From contig NC_060110.1 of NCBI RefSeq assembly GCF_021155765.1, positions 17,382,001-17,446,000 of the forward strand: 64,000 bases of DNA, in the 5' to 3' direction. Source of the stretch: Diprion similis. Its lineage: Eukaryota; Arthropoda; Insecta; Hymenoptera; Diprionidae. This document shows positions 26,801 to 38,829 of the stretch, piece after piece. The translations under genes and the position numbers were made by a program. Position 1 is the stretch's first letter. Each line of letters starts with the position of its first letter. Under the pieces are notes generated by a model that saw only the letters and a program-made list of their open reading frames with translations, was not told the origin of the DNA and made no database searches.

Positions 26801-28484
26801 GGATTTGCCTACTCAACTACGGGAGATCAGGACGGGAGACCACACATACAGTTCTTCTTCGAAGGTTACAACGCGAACTGCTCACGGAACGGTGATCCGA
26901 ACGACATAGAATATCCGGGCGGACGACGATTCAAGTAAGCGACCTCACGCTCCAAAAACGGTAAAGGGCTTACGATACAACGGCACCTGTGGTGTTGAAA
27001 GGTTGGAAACTGGTCCATTACCGATGTTTGAAGCATTTTCTAGAGTAAACCATGAAAATGTAAATCAACGCGATTTATCCTTTCACGCCCGCTTACGACG
27101 CGATTAATGCTATTGATTTCAATTTCACTTGGACCTTGTGCGATTGATGAAATTGTGGCAGAGAGGAATTCTACCGCATTCTACCTACACGTCGGTAAAT
27201 AACCGTTTCGTATGGCACAAAGAACCGGGTTAATGTAGTGTATCGAACTTCTTTCGCACTTTGCCGTACCGTATTTTGTGGGAAACGATGCGATGCGACT
27301 CTGAGCCGGAAGTCTCGTTAAAGGACCGCGCGTGACTCTTGGTGAATAATCTAGATCGTAGAATCACACAGCGGCGAAGCAGTTATTTTCTTTTCGGAAA
27401 CCATTACTTTGCACTTCAACCTGGTAATCTGGATTACAAAAATATAGCGTCTACTGTTAACTACTTAGCGTGTTGGTGAACCTTGGTGGCTGACTGGTCT
27501 CCTAACAAAGCTGTCAATTCAAAGCCGATTTCAAGCAGCCTGCTCGAAAGGTTTAATTAGACGAGTCGCGGTTCATAATTAGTCGAGTCGCTCGGTTCTT
27601 ACACCTGGAATTTAAACAACCTATTTGCCTCCCTCAACAGTCAATTAACCCTATATTCGAAAGATCCGTAATTACAGAAATTTACCATCAAACAATTAAA
27701 CGTCCAATTATCATGTTCTCGTGTCAAGGATGACCCGCGCGAAAATCACCCGTAGGATCCATTCCTATCAATAATTCCTTATACTCTATCACTCTCTTAC
27801 TTATTTCACAGAATAGTCCCGACTCTACTCAGAACTCGATCCAGAGGCGTTCTGAGGCTGCGAAGTAAGAATGCTCACCAGGCGCCAATCATCCTTGGAA
27901 ATTACCTGCAGGATGCCAATGACATACCTCAACTGCGAGAGGGTATTCGCATGGCGATTTCCCTCGCTGAAACTGAGTCCCTGAAAAGGGCTGGAGTCGA
28001 GCTGAACAAAATTCCAGATGAGAGCTGTCTTCAATATCAATTCGACAGTGACGATTATTGGGAATGTGTAATCCGTTACCGAACAAATCCGGAGAATCAC
28101 CAATGTGGCACTTGCGCCATGGGGACATCAGCAAATCGTGAGTTTTCGCTGAATGGAAGGAATTTTCAGGTGTAAACTAGATACAATAAATTTCGAAAGC
28201 TTTCTCAAATAAAACCTCTGGACTATTTTTACCTTTCAGCAATGGCAGTTCTCGACCATAAATTACGCGTTCGTGGAATACGCCGACTCCGAGTCATTGA
28301 CGCCTCGAGTTTTCCAGAAATTGTGTCCTGCAATATAGCTGCACCTATAATGATGGTTGCTGAAAAGGGTGCTCAACTAATCAAGGAACTTTGGCAGCCT
28401 AATAAAAAAAAAAGTGCTCCAATTCATAGATCCACTCTTTACGTGAAACTTTTCCTGTGCCAAAGAAAAATTAGATCAGAATAA
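8856..28484 (+). CDS. Secreted GMC oxidoreductase (glucose dehydrogenase-like), 10 coding exons, 680 aa
   Basis: Coding exons: 8856-8872, 10568-10742, 10993-11115, 11251-11494, 11808-11971, 16740-16991, 17312-17492, 26619-26934, 27812-28137, 28240-28484. All introns are GT-AG, phases agree throughout, and the sum is 2043 nt including stop. The N-terminus (MILVPRSW, then a hydrophobic run to about residue 23) looks like a signal peptide, so the protein is probably secreted. The FAD-binding Rossmann motif GSGSGG is at 114-119, GMC signature 1 (GKVLGGSS) at 187-194, and signature 2 at about 361-377 in the variant form ADSVQSPQLL. The C-terminal substrate domain has the catalytic His587 in NHQCGTCAMG and the partner Asn631. 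The family oxidises alcohols or sugars with FAD and passes electrons to a quinone or oxygen; the substrate cannot be read from sequence. Length is slightly above the usual 600-640 aa because of an N-terminal region. The 4.8-kb intron 5 and 9.1-kb intron 7 are unusually long for the window. Confidence 0.9.
11972..16739 (+). other. Intron 5 of the GMC oxidoreductase gene (4.8 kb)
   Basis: Bounded by donor GTGAGC and acceptor TTCTTCGCAG. It holds no supported gene. It contains an 18-nt imperfect inverted repeat (13441-13458 with 13586-13603) and a run of 14 C at 15682-15695. Open frames on both strands, including a 136-codon minus frame at 14757-15167, have no recognisable domain. Confidence 0.7.
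17493..26618 (+). other. Intron 7 of the GMC oxidoreductase gene (9.1 kb)
   Basis: Bounded by donor GTGAGT and acceptor TATTTCAG. It contains C runs at 18130-18140 and 18289-18300 and an AT/GTAT microsatellite near 21806-21842. It also holds a cluster of short frames encoding hydrophobic segments at 22580-23714, described separately. I recognise no known nested gene, but an intron this size could carry one. Confidence 0.7.
22849..23091 (-). CDS. Candidate small single-pass membrane protein, 80 aa, unrecognised
   Basis: A complete minus-strand frame starts MCNEILPENV and has an acidic N-terminal segment. One hydrophobic stretch of about 23 residues follows (roughly residues 24-46, including LGVFYFTVLLAIPLA). 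The C-terminal tail is Ser/Lys-rich and basic. An in-frame TGA lies seven codons upstream, so this ATG would be the start. Base composition is more CpG-rich and coding-like than the surrounding intron. I do not recognise a family. It lies inside intron 7 of the GMC gene on the opposite strand. It could be a nested gene, an exon of a larger minus-strand gene, or a chance frame. Confidence 0.25.
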   Translation of the reverse strand: MCNEILPENVNLILDEFERALCLPILLGVFYFTVLLAIPLATSVYSTTQRYLKSSSRKSGCKSKSLVSQIKGGSESTVAC

Positions 28485-29055
28485 CTTTTCGTCCAGAAGC
28501 TCGCAGATTTGACAGCGTGAGATCTTATAATACGACCAATAATACTTGTACTTATATTGTATAAATACGAACGTCTCCAGATACAGCGACTGCAAAGATA
28601 TTCTTGCATTTTATGTTACTATTTAAGATAGCGAAAAGAAATGAACGACTGTAATAACCATATGCCTATAATAGTTATCATACCACAATACCGTATCATA
28701 CCTAAATGAGGCTTATGCAGAGAACTTACCATGTGTATTAATATGTGTAATTTATTCTGCACAAGATCATATTCCCGTAAGGTCATTGTAAACGATCCTG
28801 AACCGTGTCACAATGCTACTGGTTTTTTATTTCTAGACTATAATAACCAAAATTCATTACGAAAATCGATCATTGTAGCACACAAAAGAGACCGTGTGAA
28901 AAAATTTCGAATTGGGTGTAAGCTCCTAACGACAGCTATTCCGCGTAGCAGTTACGTACGATAAGTTGCCTACGGTGAGGCGCATCATAGATTGATTATT
29001 TCTGTGTAACGCAAACAGGTACTTGGTTATTGATACAGTATTCATTTTAATAATG
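28485..29055. other. Convergent 3' spacer between GMC oxidoreductase and protease genes
   Basis: This 571-bp AT-rich stretch separates the stop codons of two convergent genes and must contain both 3' UTRs. No canonical AATAAA stands out on either strand at a convincing distance. The short plus-strand frame at 28731-28964 has no support as a gene. Confidence 0.5.
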
Positions 29056-30729
29056 TTACAAAAAATATAGTAAAACTGTTAAAAGTGCACAGCGAAGCGA
29101 ATTGATGTCAGATTGACTTGTTACGGTATTTTTTGTCACGGTACTGTTAATCCAATCGAGGTAGTAATCCACTCTGCTGTATACACCAGGTGACTTTTTG
29201 TTCCCACAGCCTATGCCCCATGAAACTACGCCAACTTGAACGTTGTCGCACAGCATTGGACCACCGCTATCACCCTGGTGAGAAATGAAAAACGAATGCT
29301 TATAGAAACGAATTAGAGTTGATTAATATTCCTAACAAATTATTGAATTTTTTGCATATTCGAAAGTTAAATTTATTTATGGGGACTCTGAAGAGGCTTT
29401 CACCTGGCAACTATCAATGCCGCCTTCGTCAACCCCTGCGCATAGCTGACTGTCTCTTCTGACACCCGGATAGATTTGGTGCCGACATTTTTCGGTGGTT
29501 ATCAATGGCACTCGAACTTTCCTTAGCATATCACCGTAGCCTACCTGTATAAATATTGAGTGTCTGTCAGCAGGTACGTTATACTTATACTACTCATAAA
29601 AACGTTAATTGAATACGCGATACGGAAAGAGATAACGTACATCCGAACCTGGCTTTAACCGCCCCCAGCCCACGACGGTACAGATTGGAAATTTGGTTTG
29701 GGCGAGCGTATTATCAACAGAATTCGGAATAGGAGATGGATAGACAAATCGGGTTATCCTAAACGGCTCCGTGAGCTTGGGATAAGAAATAATAATGCCG
29801 ATGAGAAGGTTGAAGAACGAGAAGGTAAAGAATTGGCGGCTCTGAATCGACTCGTGTAAGAACGTTTCGGAAACGAGGAAAACAAATAATAAAATAGAAA
29901 AAACTGTATCTACTGCTTTCTTTCGTAAATCAATTTATCTCTATGTTTGCGTTCAAATTGTACTCTACAGATTCTACTTAGACATCTCATGAATATAACG
30001 AGATCTAGTCCGGCAACGAAATCTTACTCGATATAGGCCAATGTCGTGATGCATATTTCTTGGGTTGTACAACGGATGAGGTATCACTAGATTTATCAGT
30101 TTTATCTGTATTGTACTACCGTAAAGGTTTTTGACCCCAGTGGAACCAGCCACGGCTAAAAACACTCGTGGATTTAGAAGTTTAAATTTCCCATCCCTCA
30201 ATTTTCTGCAATGTAAAAAGACTATAAAATTAAACCTGAAAGATGTTAGATATGTAGATTTGTATTATCATTTTCTTTCCACTAGCTAAAGAGATTAGCC
30301 GAATTGAGAACTCACTTACGAAACCATACAATGTGCTGCTGATAAAATGAACTTTGGAAGGATGTAACTGCCACCGCATATATGACGCTGATATCGTCGT
30401 TGAATCGAAACCTAGACGAACAACACGCATCGGAATCGATAATGTTTTATACATGTGCCAACTGCTGAAAGATAATTTTGTTAAATTTTTCAAACACTTT
30501 CTTATTCGCATATCTGGAGTGGTCTTGATTGAGCTTACGATTAAATAAGAAAATAGTATATGCATACTACGAATGGAAAATCTTCTATGCTGGTTCGTTT
30601 TCCGCCCACAACACGAATGTCCAAACCATGCCCCTTGAGAGCTGCAGGCTTTGATCCCGTAGGCTTTAAATGGATGTAGGATAAAAAATCGCACAGGTGC
30701 AATATCGTTAAAATTCGCATCGCATTCAT
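29056..30729 (-). CDS. Trypsin-like serine protease, 6 exons, 308 aa
   Basis: Exons in coding order on the minus strand: 30729-30568, 30411-30320, 30205-30028, 29775-29641, 29544-29404, 29274-29056. Phases agree, and the sum gives 308 aa plus stop. A weakly hydrophobic leader (from MNAMRIL or the inner Met4) is followed by a short pro-region and the activation site R39/VVGG. The triad is complete: His81 in SAAHC, Asp139 in HHDIGLYR, Ser239 in GDSGGP. Asp233, six residues before the serine, fills the S1 pocket and predicts trypsin specificity for Arg/Lys; the WGIGCG motif follows. Clip and other regulatory domains are absent. After the protease fold there is an Asn/Ser/Thr-rich stretch with an N-glycosylation site (NST), then a hydrophobic end ([11 protein letters not shown]) that resembles a GPI-anchor signal or membrane tail. 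The role (digestive or other extracellular proteolysis) is not determinable. Confidence 0.88.
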
Positions 30730-31517
30730 ACTTGAGAAGCCGGGGATAAATTTAATATGGGTTACCTTCTATTTGCAAGTACGACCGTGATTACTTTTTG
30801 ACATTACATATAAATAAACATCATACTTTCTATAATCATGAAGTTGCACCTGCTATGCATACACTTGAAAATAGGTCGGTGAAGTAGCTACTTTCTACAC
30901 ATTTTTGTCAGCTCTTGATTGGACGAATCAAACACGATCAAATATTTAAAGCCAATGAATCACGTCTCGCTTCAAACATCAAAATTAGGAGGATCTTTAT
31001 TATGCATTAATATACAATTGTATTAAATATGCGATGAGATCGAAATATATTATTCTCACAAAAATACTTATTCTTGGTGAATAAGGAATACGCAATGTCT
31101 GCATAATATTTCGCATAATTAAACGCGCGAAAAAAATCGAGGGTCAATATCACGCATCAAATTCAAATAAGGTTACGAGCAATGTAGGGAAGATCTTCTA
31201 TTCCCTCGTCGACCGTGGAGTGAAAATATTTTGTAAACAAAAAATTAAGGCTCATCGATTTTGTTATTAGTAATTATTATTTTACTTGTGCAGTGTGTAC
31301 GAATAAAATTTTTCATTATTTTACATGTAAGAAAATGTATAGCTCTATGACTTGAAGCAGTTGCGTTACCAAACAAATTGATATCTTTACACTGAATGCG
31401 CAAAGAAGCTGCATTCTACAACAATTCTTAGGAGTTTAATTGAAAATACAGACAGAAAGCCTAAAATTAGGGCATGAATTAAAATAAATGTAACTTAATT
31501 ATGTCAAATAGATATGT

Positions 31518-32517
31518 CTATGCAGTCTCGGCAAGTTCTTTTTGCGTCGACATCTGTCCTTGTATTTTCATCTCCATTACATCCATAATAGCTTCCCTTA
31601 TTTTACTCTTTTCAAGTCCGATTTGTTGAATTTTCTCCATTTGCTCCGTTACATAATTCACTCTTCTTTTGAAATAATCTTTCGCACCTTGGATGTCCTT
31701 CTGCGCGTAATATCCAGTCCCAATATCAACTATCACCGTCTCTGTATCAGCTAATTTCCCCGTAACGTACATCGAACCTGTCAGAGGCACGAGTATCTCT
31801 TTTCCTGCAAAACAAAATTAGCGATATTCGATATTTTCAAGTCTTGAACCTGTGAGTTTATAGACTATACAATGTATTGTTGAAAAAGTAGATTGCATAC
31901 CACAGTCAGAATGTATTAAAAATTCAAAATCAAACACAAGACAATAAAGAAGAGCTTATAATTGTAATGATCCAATAAGTAAAAAAAATAAGTTGGTGGA
32001 TTGGAATGGTCACTGGTATTGCGAATACTGCACAAAGAATATTCTGCAGATAAATAGGCACAGCAAAGCCGAGCTTCGTAAAGAAGAAAAAAAATTGAAC
32101 ACAGGGATATCGAGATTTGATTGAAATCAACTCCTTATTGAGTAAACGAAAATTTGGTAAAGTTAAAAATCTCAAAAGCGTCTTGCCTGATCAACTGAAA
32201 TTTGAAGGTAGTGGCAAGCATAAAGACTGGTGATTGATGCATGGCTCATAACCTCCAACTTATAATTGGTTATATAGCGATTGAAGAAAAAAATTGTTTA
32301 AGCAAGGCTTACCCTTAGCAGACGGGGTAAGCTTCTCAAGACTCGTTCCGGATTCTTGGAACTTGTTTTGAGCGACTTTGAGGGTCTGCAGCGAGTCCTG
32401 GAAGACACCAAGTTCCTGGTCCAATTGTTGTTTCAATTGAGTAAGCTGCTGCAGATTCAAGTTTGTCAAGTCAATCTGCTGTAACATCGGCCCCTCAGTT
32501 GCAGATATTTGCGACAT
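31518..32517 (-). CDS. Prefoldin subunit 5, 2 exons, 163 aa
   Basis: Exons on the minus strand: 32517-32313 and 31804-31518, joined through a split Gly codon. The protein is a prefoldin alpha-type subunit. An N-terminal helix (LNLQQLTQLKQQLDQEL) and a C-terminal helix (QGAKDYFKRRVNYVTEQM onward) would form the coiled coil. Between them lies the beta-hairpin region with VPLTGSMYVTGKL and VDIGTGYYAQK. Length matches the family (about 150-170 aa). Prefoldin is the cytosolic hexameric co-chaperone that delivers unfolded actin and tubulin to the TRiC/CCT chaperonin. The gene starts head-to-head with AP-3 mu, 1.14 kb apart. A variant poly(A) signal (ATTAAA on the minus strand) lies at 31435-31440, about 80 nt past the stop. 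Confidence 0.95.
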
Positions 32518-33660
32518 GATTTCGACGTTATTTTATGCTAATTGTCAAGCGAATGATTGAGTATATAAATTCTGATTCTGAATTGCCGCACGATTCGACT
32601 GCTCGACCTATGACCATACCGGGACGGGCATTGCTCACGTTACGTACATTTCAGTCGCAAAGCATGAGCTTGGACCCGGCGGTCATAGATGGACGCACCT
32701 CCGGGTTAAGCGACGTCTAGAACAGCTAAAAAGTTCGAAAAACCCACGAAGCTAGAAAATATCACAAAGACTGCTAGCCTTGGGTTATTTCTGGCAGTGG
32801 TTTTCGAGTCTGGGCAGATTTGAGGGTAATTCTGTTGCCCTACACTTACCGACTCATCCTATTAGATCGGGATGTAAAATACAGTCGGCATAGCAGAATA
32901 CTGCAAATTTTCTCCCGTGAAATGTCGCTTCAAATAATTGATTTTACCGATTTACAAAATCGCCCGTAATTTTTTCAACAGAATGCAAGGCTTTTTGTCT
33001 GCCAATCGGTTTAAAGCATTATTTTATCACTAATTGCATCCTCGGGAATCCATAAATCATAACTAAAACATTTTAGGATCAACATTAAACAGCTGCGAAA
33101 CTCGGGAGAATTTATGTTTTTAGACTGTAACTTTTTATCCATCGCTCCCAGCGACCTTTGACTATGCGTATCCAATTTTTTTCCCGTCTTATTATATCGA
33201 AACAGTTTTTAAAACAATTTACTTTAGCGTTTTTCGAATAAAATCCAATGTATGTAAATTGTAATTCGATATAATAGCTGGTTCACGTCGCTTAGATCAG
33301 CAGAAGTTTTCAAAGTTCTTGCTGAAACTATAGCGAAATTTGACTGAAATAGTGCGAAAAGTTAGGAACCGTTCTCGCATCGGTTACTATAATTCATCAA
33401 TATCTCGAATCTATTAAATTCTTTTCAACAATCAACGAACCGGCGCATTTCGTCATCCAAATCAACATATCGATTTGAGCGTCACGAGACATGCCACATA
33501 TCCATTTCCTGCATATATCTGTGCCGCGAAATGGGGGTGTGAACGAGGCTTAAGAATACGAGATAAACTCAAACCGTCCAAGTGTCACTTTACCTGTCAA
33601 CACATTAAAGTTTCCTTAGAATAACTCCGAGTTGAGTTATTCTCAACTGTCAGGGATAAA
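32518..33660. promoter_or_regulatory. Divergent promoter region, prefoldin 5 / AP-3 mu
   Basis: This 1143-bp interval separates the start codons of two divergently transcribed housekeeping genes and must hold both promoters. No TATA box is obvious on either side. The sequence is moderately CpG-rich near 32600-32710. The 61-codon plus frame at 32535-32720 has no recognisable product and is probably 5' UTR or chance. Confidence 0.5.
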
Positions 33661-35770
33661 ATGATTCACAGTTTATTTATAATAAATTCATCAGGGTAAG
33701 TTTGTTTTTATATAACAAGTTAGTCGATAAATCTGAGAAATAACAGTGACATAACCTAAAAATTTACTACCCTTCAGAGATGTATTTATGGAAAAACATT
33801 GGAAGAGTGCGGTCGCGCGATCCCTGTGTGATTATTTTTTTGACCAGCAGCGCAGAGTTTCTTCGCCCGAAGATACGCCGCCAGTTATTGCAACGCCGCA
33901 TCATTATTTAATTAGCATATATCGCTGCAATATGTTTTTTGTCGCTGTGTGCATGACGGAAGGTACGCTGTTTCAAAATGCTTCATAGTATAACATCTTT
34001 GCTAATTTTAATGTGATCTAATAATTTCTGCTACACTAATTACTTCCAATTATAACTCTCGCACTGCTGGTAAATGTTACATACCTATTTACTGTTTCAG
34101 TTCCGCCATTGTTTGTTATCGAGTTTTTACACAGAGTGGTAGACACATTTGAAGACTACTTCAGTGAATGTACAGAAACGATAATAAAAGAGAATTACGT
34201 TGTTGTTTACGAATTGTTAGACGAAATGTTAGACAACGGTTTTCCCTTGGCGACAGAATCAAATATCCTCAAAGAACTGATTAAACCACCTAATATTTTA
34301 AGAACAATAGCTAATACCGTGACAGGGAAGTCTAAGTTAGTAGAATAACATTATTACTGCTATTACTATGAATACAGTAATATTGACAGTCGTTTACCAT
34401 GTTGTACAAATTTCAGCGTGAGTGCAATTTTACCAAGTGGCCAACTATCAAATGTGCCCTGGCGAAGAACTGGTGTTAAATACACAAATAATGAAGCTTA
34501 CTTCGATGTCGTTGAGGAAGTTGATGCTATAATTGATAAAACTGGGGCAACAGTGTTTGCAGAAATCCAAGGCTATGTATGAATCGTAAAGTTATAATAT
34601 GTTGTGAAAGAAATTCTCATAAACCGGAAGTTACAGCTCTCAGTGAATCATATGATAACGGGGCAATATTAATTTTCAGATTGATTGCTGTATCAAATTG
34701 AGTGGCATGCCTGATCTCACACTTTCATTCATGAATCCAAGACTATTTGACGATGTCAGCTTCCATCCATGTGTTAGGTTCAAAAGATGGGAGGTTTGTG
34801 TATACATTTGTAACATAAATGTAAACAATAGTGACTCACAGGCAGCATTACAACCTCTTCAATACTTAAATTAATTTATACTATTTTAGTCCGAGAGAAT
34901 ATTGTCCTTCATTCCACCAGATGGTAATTTCCGGCTTCTGTCCTATCATATCGGATCACAAAGTATTGTGGCAATTCCTATATACGTGAGGCATAATATA
35001 AGCCTAAAGGAATCTGGTGGCGGCAGATTGGACATTACAGTTGGGCCTAAACAAACTGTTGGGAGAACCGTAAGGAATTTTATGCAATCTATTAAGCTTT
35101 GAATGTGTTTGAAGAAAACTCTAACTAATTTGCAGTTTGTAAAACAATTTTTATGCTGTTTTAATTCCATACATTATATGTAATGTGTATGGATCAAGAT
35201 AATGATAAGGGTTCAGATTGATATTGTTTAATTCTCTTTTTTAGGTAGAAAATGTTAATATCGAAATTCCCATGCCAAAATCAGTGTTAAATTGTAGTTT
35301 GGTTCCCAATCAAGGAAAGTACTCTTTTGATCCAGTGAGTAAAGTACTCGTGTGGGATATTGGAAGAATAGATGTTGCAAAATTGCCCAATCTTCGAGGA
35401 AGCGTAAGTTGCAATAGAAGAAATTAGACAATACCAATAGTACTACAAAAAAAAAATGTTGACTAACTTTATTGTTGTCGTTTCTTAATTTTCAAGATCA
35501 CTATCCAAAATGGGGCAACTGTCACGGAATCAAATCCTGCTATCAATGTAAGTGTCATTATCAATTTTATTTTTCAATTTCGTCTACTCTAAATGATATC
35601 TAATAACGAATTGTTCTAAACGCTTTTATTTCTAGGTTCATTTCACAATCAACCAGCTTGCTGTATCTGGCTTGAAAGTAAACAGGCTCGATATGTATGG
35701 TGAAAAATATAAGCCGTTCAAAGGTGTAAAATATATTACAAAAGCCGGTAGATTTCAAATCAGAATGTGA
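33661..35770 (+). CDS. AP3M1: AP-3 complex mu subunit, 9 exons, 417 aa
   Basis: Exons: 33661-33695, 33778-33962, 34101-34335, 34417-34576, 34680-34793, 34890-35069, 35245-35403, 35497-35547, 35636-35770, all GT-AG and in phase. The 417 aa match the family length (human about 418). The N-terminal longin-like domain starts MIHSLFIINSSGDVFMEKHW. The linker contains LPSGQLSNVPWRR. The mu homology domain starts at GVKYTNNEAYFDV and ends with the conserved LKVNRLDMYGEKYKPFKGVK. This subunit of the AP-3 adaptor recognises YxxPhi sorting signals and directs cargo to lysosome-related organelles; the Drosophila orthologue is carmine, an eye-pigment-granule gene. The stop is 229 bp from that of TADA1 on the other strand, so the 3' UTRs probably overlap or abut. 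Confidence 0.97.
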
Positions 35771-35999
35771 ATCCTCACCACTATCAATTTTAATATGTCA
35801 AAGGTAGAAAATATATTACTTATTTTAAATTTTTGCGAGTTAATACGTTTCTGGTAACATCAAAACCTCAATATTCTTGCACCTAGATGTACGAATAATT
35901 CCTCCTTTATCGAAATCAGCCATTAACTTACAAACGAAGACAATAGATCAACTCACGTCTAACAATTATTTTGTACTACTACAAACGCTACTTCTTTTG

Positions 36000-38172
36000 T
36001 CACGTTCTTAAATTTTTACACAGTATTTTCCTTGCCTCCAAATCTTCCCAGGTTGGGTGCGTAGCATATGTATGTAGACGTTCCATATTTGTTGCATAGA
36101 TTGTATGATTGTTGATGAGATTCTTGTGGATCTGCGATCAAATATTATCACGTATATACATAATGCAACAGTGCAGCGATACAAATATTTGTGAAAAACA
36201 TCGGAAAAATATCCTATATTTTCACTAATTCAACATATTTACATAAGATTAATGATCTCATTCTAGACAGTAAACAGTTGTGAATTTGGAAATTTATATT
36301 CTATTATTTTTTCCAAGAATTGGTTTGCTATTATACTCGTACGTATATTTAGAAATATTCAATTAACACACTGTAAAAGAAATATTCATCAAACTCATAC
36401 CTTCAATGCTTGTTGAAGATTAGCTACATTAACAGGATCAGGAGTTGGTGAAGTAGTTTGTGTTGAACATGCCAATGCAAATGCATTTGCTTGTTCTGCT
36501 TCCTCAAGTGTTTGCTTCATTGCAGGTACTTGTCCTTCGGGATCCACTATATTTGTAGCCATACTGGATAATTCATATGTTATTTGTTATAGACGCACAC
36601 ATGAAATTTGCAAAACTATGATTGAAATTCGAAGAAGTCGAATCTATCAAAAAGAATTGCAAATGAAAGGGATTAAGTACTAAAGTAACGATTTTGTGCA
36701 GAATGTGAAATTAGTGCCCACTTGTAGCCCATTCCAATTTTATTCATAAATACGGATATGCCGTACCTAAAATTTGATGTGTTGATTATGTAGGCTGTGT
36801 TTCTGGTCCAAGAACTGGGCACAGGTTCACCGATGTTATGAATAAACGATCTTTCTCGCACGGAGAAACTTTTCCGTCGGGTTATTACAGCTGTGAGTAC
36901 ATTTTTGAGAAATACCTAAAAGTATTTATGAGAATTGGGATGTTATTTTTCACCCACGTCATGGGTACAACTGACTAAAGAATAGAATAAACAATGTACT
37001 TTCCTGAACCCAGAACATTGCAAAATCTGATTACCTCAGTATAGCAAAATTCTTGTACCTATAACGTATACGAACCTGAGTAGCAGCTATAATTATTTGA
37101 GCAGTATTTTCTTCAGCTCCATCCATATTATTTTCCCATGCAGCAAGCATCAGTCTAGCTAGAACAAAGGTACGATCTGGCAGCAAAAGTTCTTGGGCGC
37201 TAGAATGATTGGCACCTATAGGTTCGTCTCCAATCAGCGACGAACTTTGGCCCAGGACTTCAACGTAAACATCTGCTGGCTGAATTATTAACAGTTATTT
37301 AACAGTATAGTGCCTGCTATAGTACAATAACTATTTTGGCGAAATAGTAATTTTTCTTTGTAAGTCTATCAATTTTAATGAAACATTTTGGAAGTGTCGT
37401 AGGATTTTTGATATCCTGAAGGTTTTGAAATCATGAGTTCACTGAAAGCTAATTAGCAGCAAAAATATTTGAAACTGAATTCTCAAAAAATTTACATACT
37501 TCAAAGTTTGATTTGTCGGTTTTATATTTTCGTTTCAATCGCAGCCTTTTCTCTAGCATTTTTTCCTTATCAAGATGAGCAATCGTATGATTGTGTTTGT
37601 TAGTTCGAACTGTTGTCACAGACGCTAACCCCTGTACTTTGTTGAACAAGCAGAGCAGAAATTCATTGTGCAAATGGACTTGATCTTCAGTCATAATGTT
37701 GCGCGCCTCGCAGTCAAATTCTTCTTTAGTTGTCTGAAAAAATTAAATTCATGTACGAATAAAAGAAATTCAAAGAAAATGTGATGCCCGAAAGTAGCAA
37801 AGCGATTCTTAGATATCAAGACTCAAATAAAACATTGATGTACCTTCATCTGAAACCACAGCTTCATTTTCTCAAAGTACCTGAAACCACAATACGATAA
37901 TTAACTATGTATACGCCTAAAGTTCATCGCGGTTCTAAGGATATCACTGAAGGGTGAATTCAAAATAACAGATCAAGGACAATTTTTATACCGCTACAGT
38001 AGTATGATCAGTTATTATTAGACACTTGGAAAAGCTAATTCAGCTCAAATTATGTATACACATTGTACACATAATGTTGAGTGATATAAAAGCCAACTTA
38101 CAATTTTGCATTATCGCCAAGAGATGCGATAAGGCTTTTTCTTGCTACGTTCAACTCTTTCGACGTTGTCAT
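36000..38172 (-). CDS. TADA1: Transcriptional adapter 1 (Ada1, SAGA complex), 7 exons, 329 aa
   Basis: Exons on the minus strand: 38172-38102, 37880-37844, 37733-37500, 37279-37076, 36915-36767, 36563-36401, 36131-36000, all in phase. The total of 329 aa is close to the vertebrate protein (about 335). The N-terminus (KELNVARKSLIASLGDNAK, then KLWFQMK, TTKEEFDCEAR, TEDQVHLHNEFLL) follows the TADA1 pattern. The central region with LMLAAWENNMDGAEENTAQ and FLKNVLTAVITRRK corresponds to the histone-fold region that pairs with SUPT7L. The C-terminus (INNHTIYATNMERLHTYATH) is also family-like. Ada1 is a core structural subunit of the SAGA histone acetyltransferase co-activator in the nucleus. The gene is head-to-head with MED18. 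Confidence 0.92.
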
Positions 38173-38829
38173 ACCGCAATTGAATCGTTCGAATTTATTC
38201 TTTGACAACAAACAGACATCTATTTGCACGCGACTCTGGCACTGACATTTACACACCTAACAACAACATAAACTGATTGATTGACTCACTAACTCGATCG
38301 TATCAAGTTGGGTAGATGTTGTGTGCAATCGAGAAAGCAATTTTGTGCAGATTTGTGAACGTTTGAGTCACTGAACCATTAAACAACTTGAGTGCGTTCT
38401 ACCTACTCAACTTGGATCTCTGTCGACTTTAGAAAGGTGCGAGTTTCACGTGAGTGGGTATGAAAAGATGAATAGATGCGCCCGCATCGAGGTTCAATAA
38501 TCACGAGGTTGGCAACAATGGGGCAACAATGACTTTCGACGATTTGTTGGGAGCACGGTTGGGAATTTTCAATGCAAACAATTTTCACAAGCATCGTTGC
38601 ATTTTCGATTTATCAACAAAAATAATTTATTCTTATACGCAATTTTGACGTTGCGTGGTCACATACAAGAATAGTAGACGATTGTTCATGTCACTTTACG
38701 CAGGCTGCAGTAACATAACCTCTCAAAGACATCAAACACGTCAATCCGACAATAACAATTTATCCCATTCCGTAGCGGCATATCCATAAAAATCCTACGG
38801 TAAAAAGTTTAGTTAAATACTCAGCCAAA
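38173..38829. promoter_or_regulatory. Bidirectional promoter region, TADA1 / MED18
   Basis: The start codons of TADA1 (-) and MED18 (+) are 657 bp apart with no other gene between them, so both promoters lie here. No TATA box was seen, as expected for housekeeping genes. The start context of MED18 (CAAAATGG) is good. Both products act in RNA polymerase II co-regulation (SAGA and Mediator), so shared control is plausible but not shown. Confidence 0.55.
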
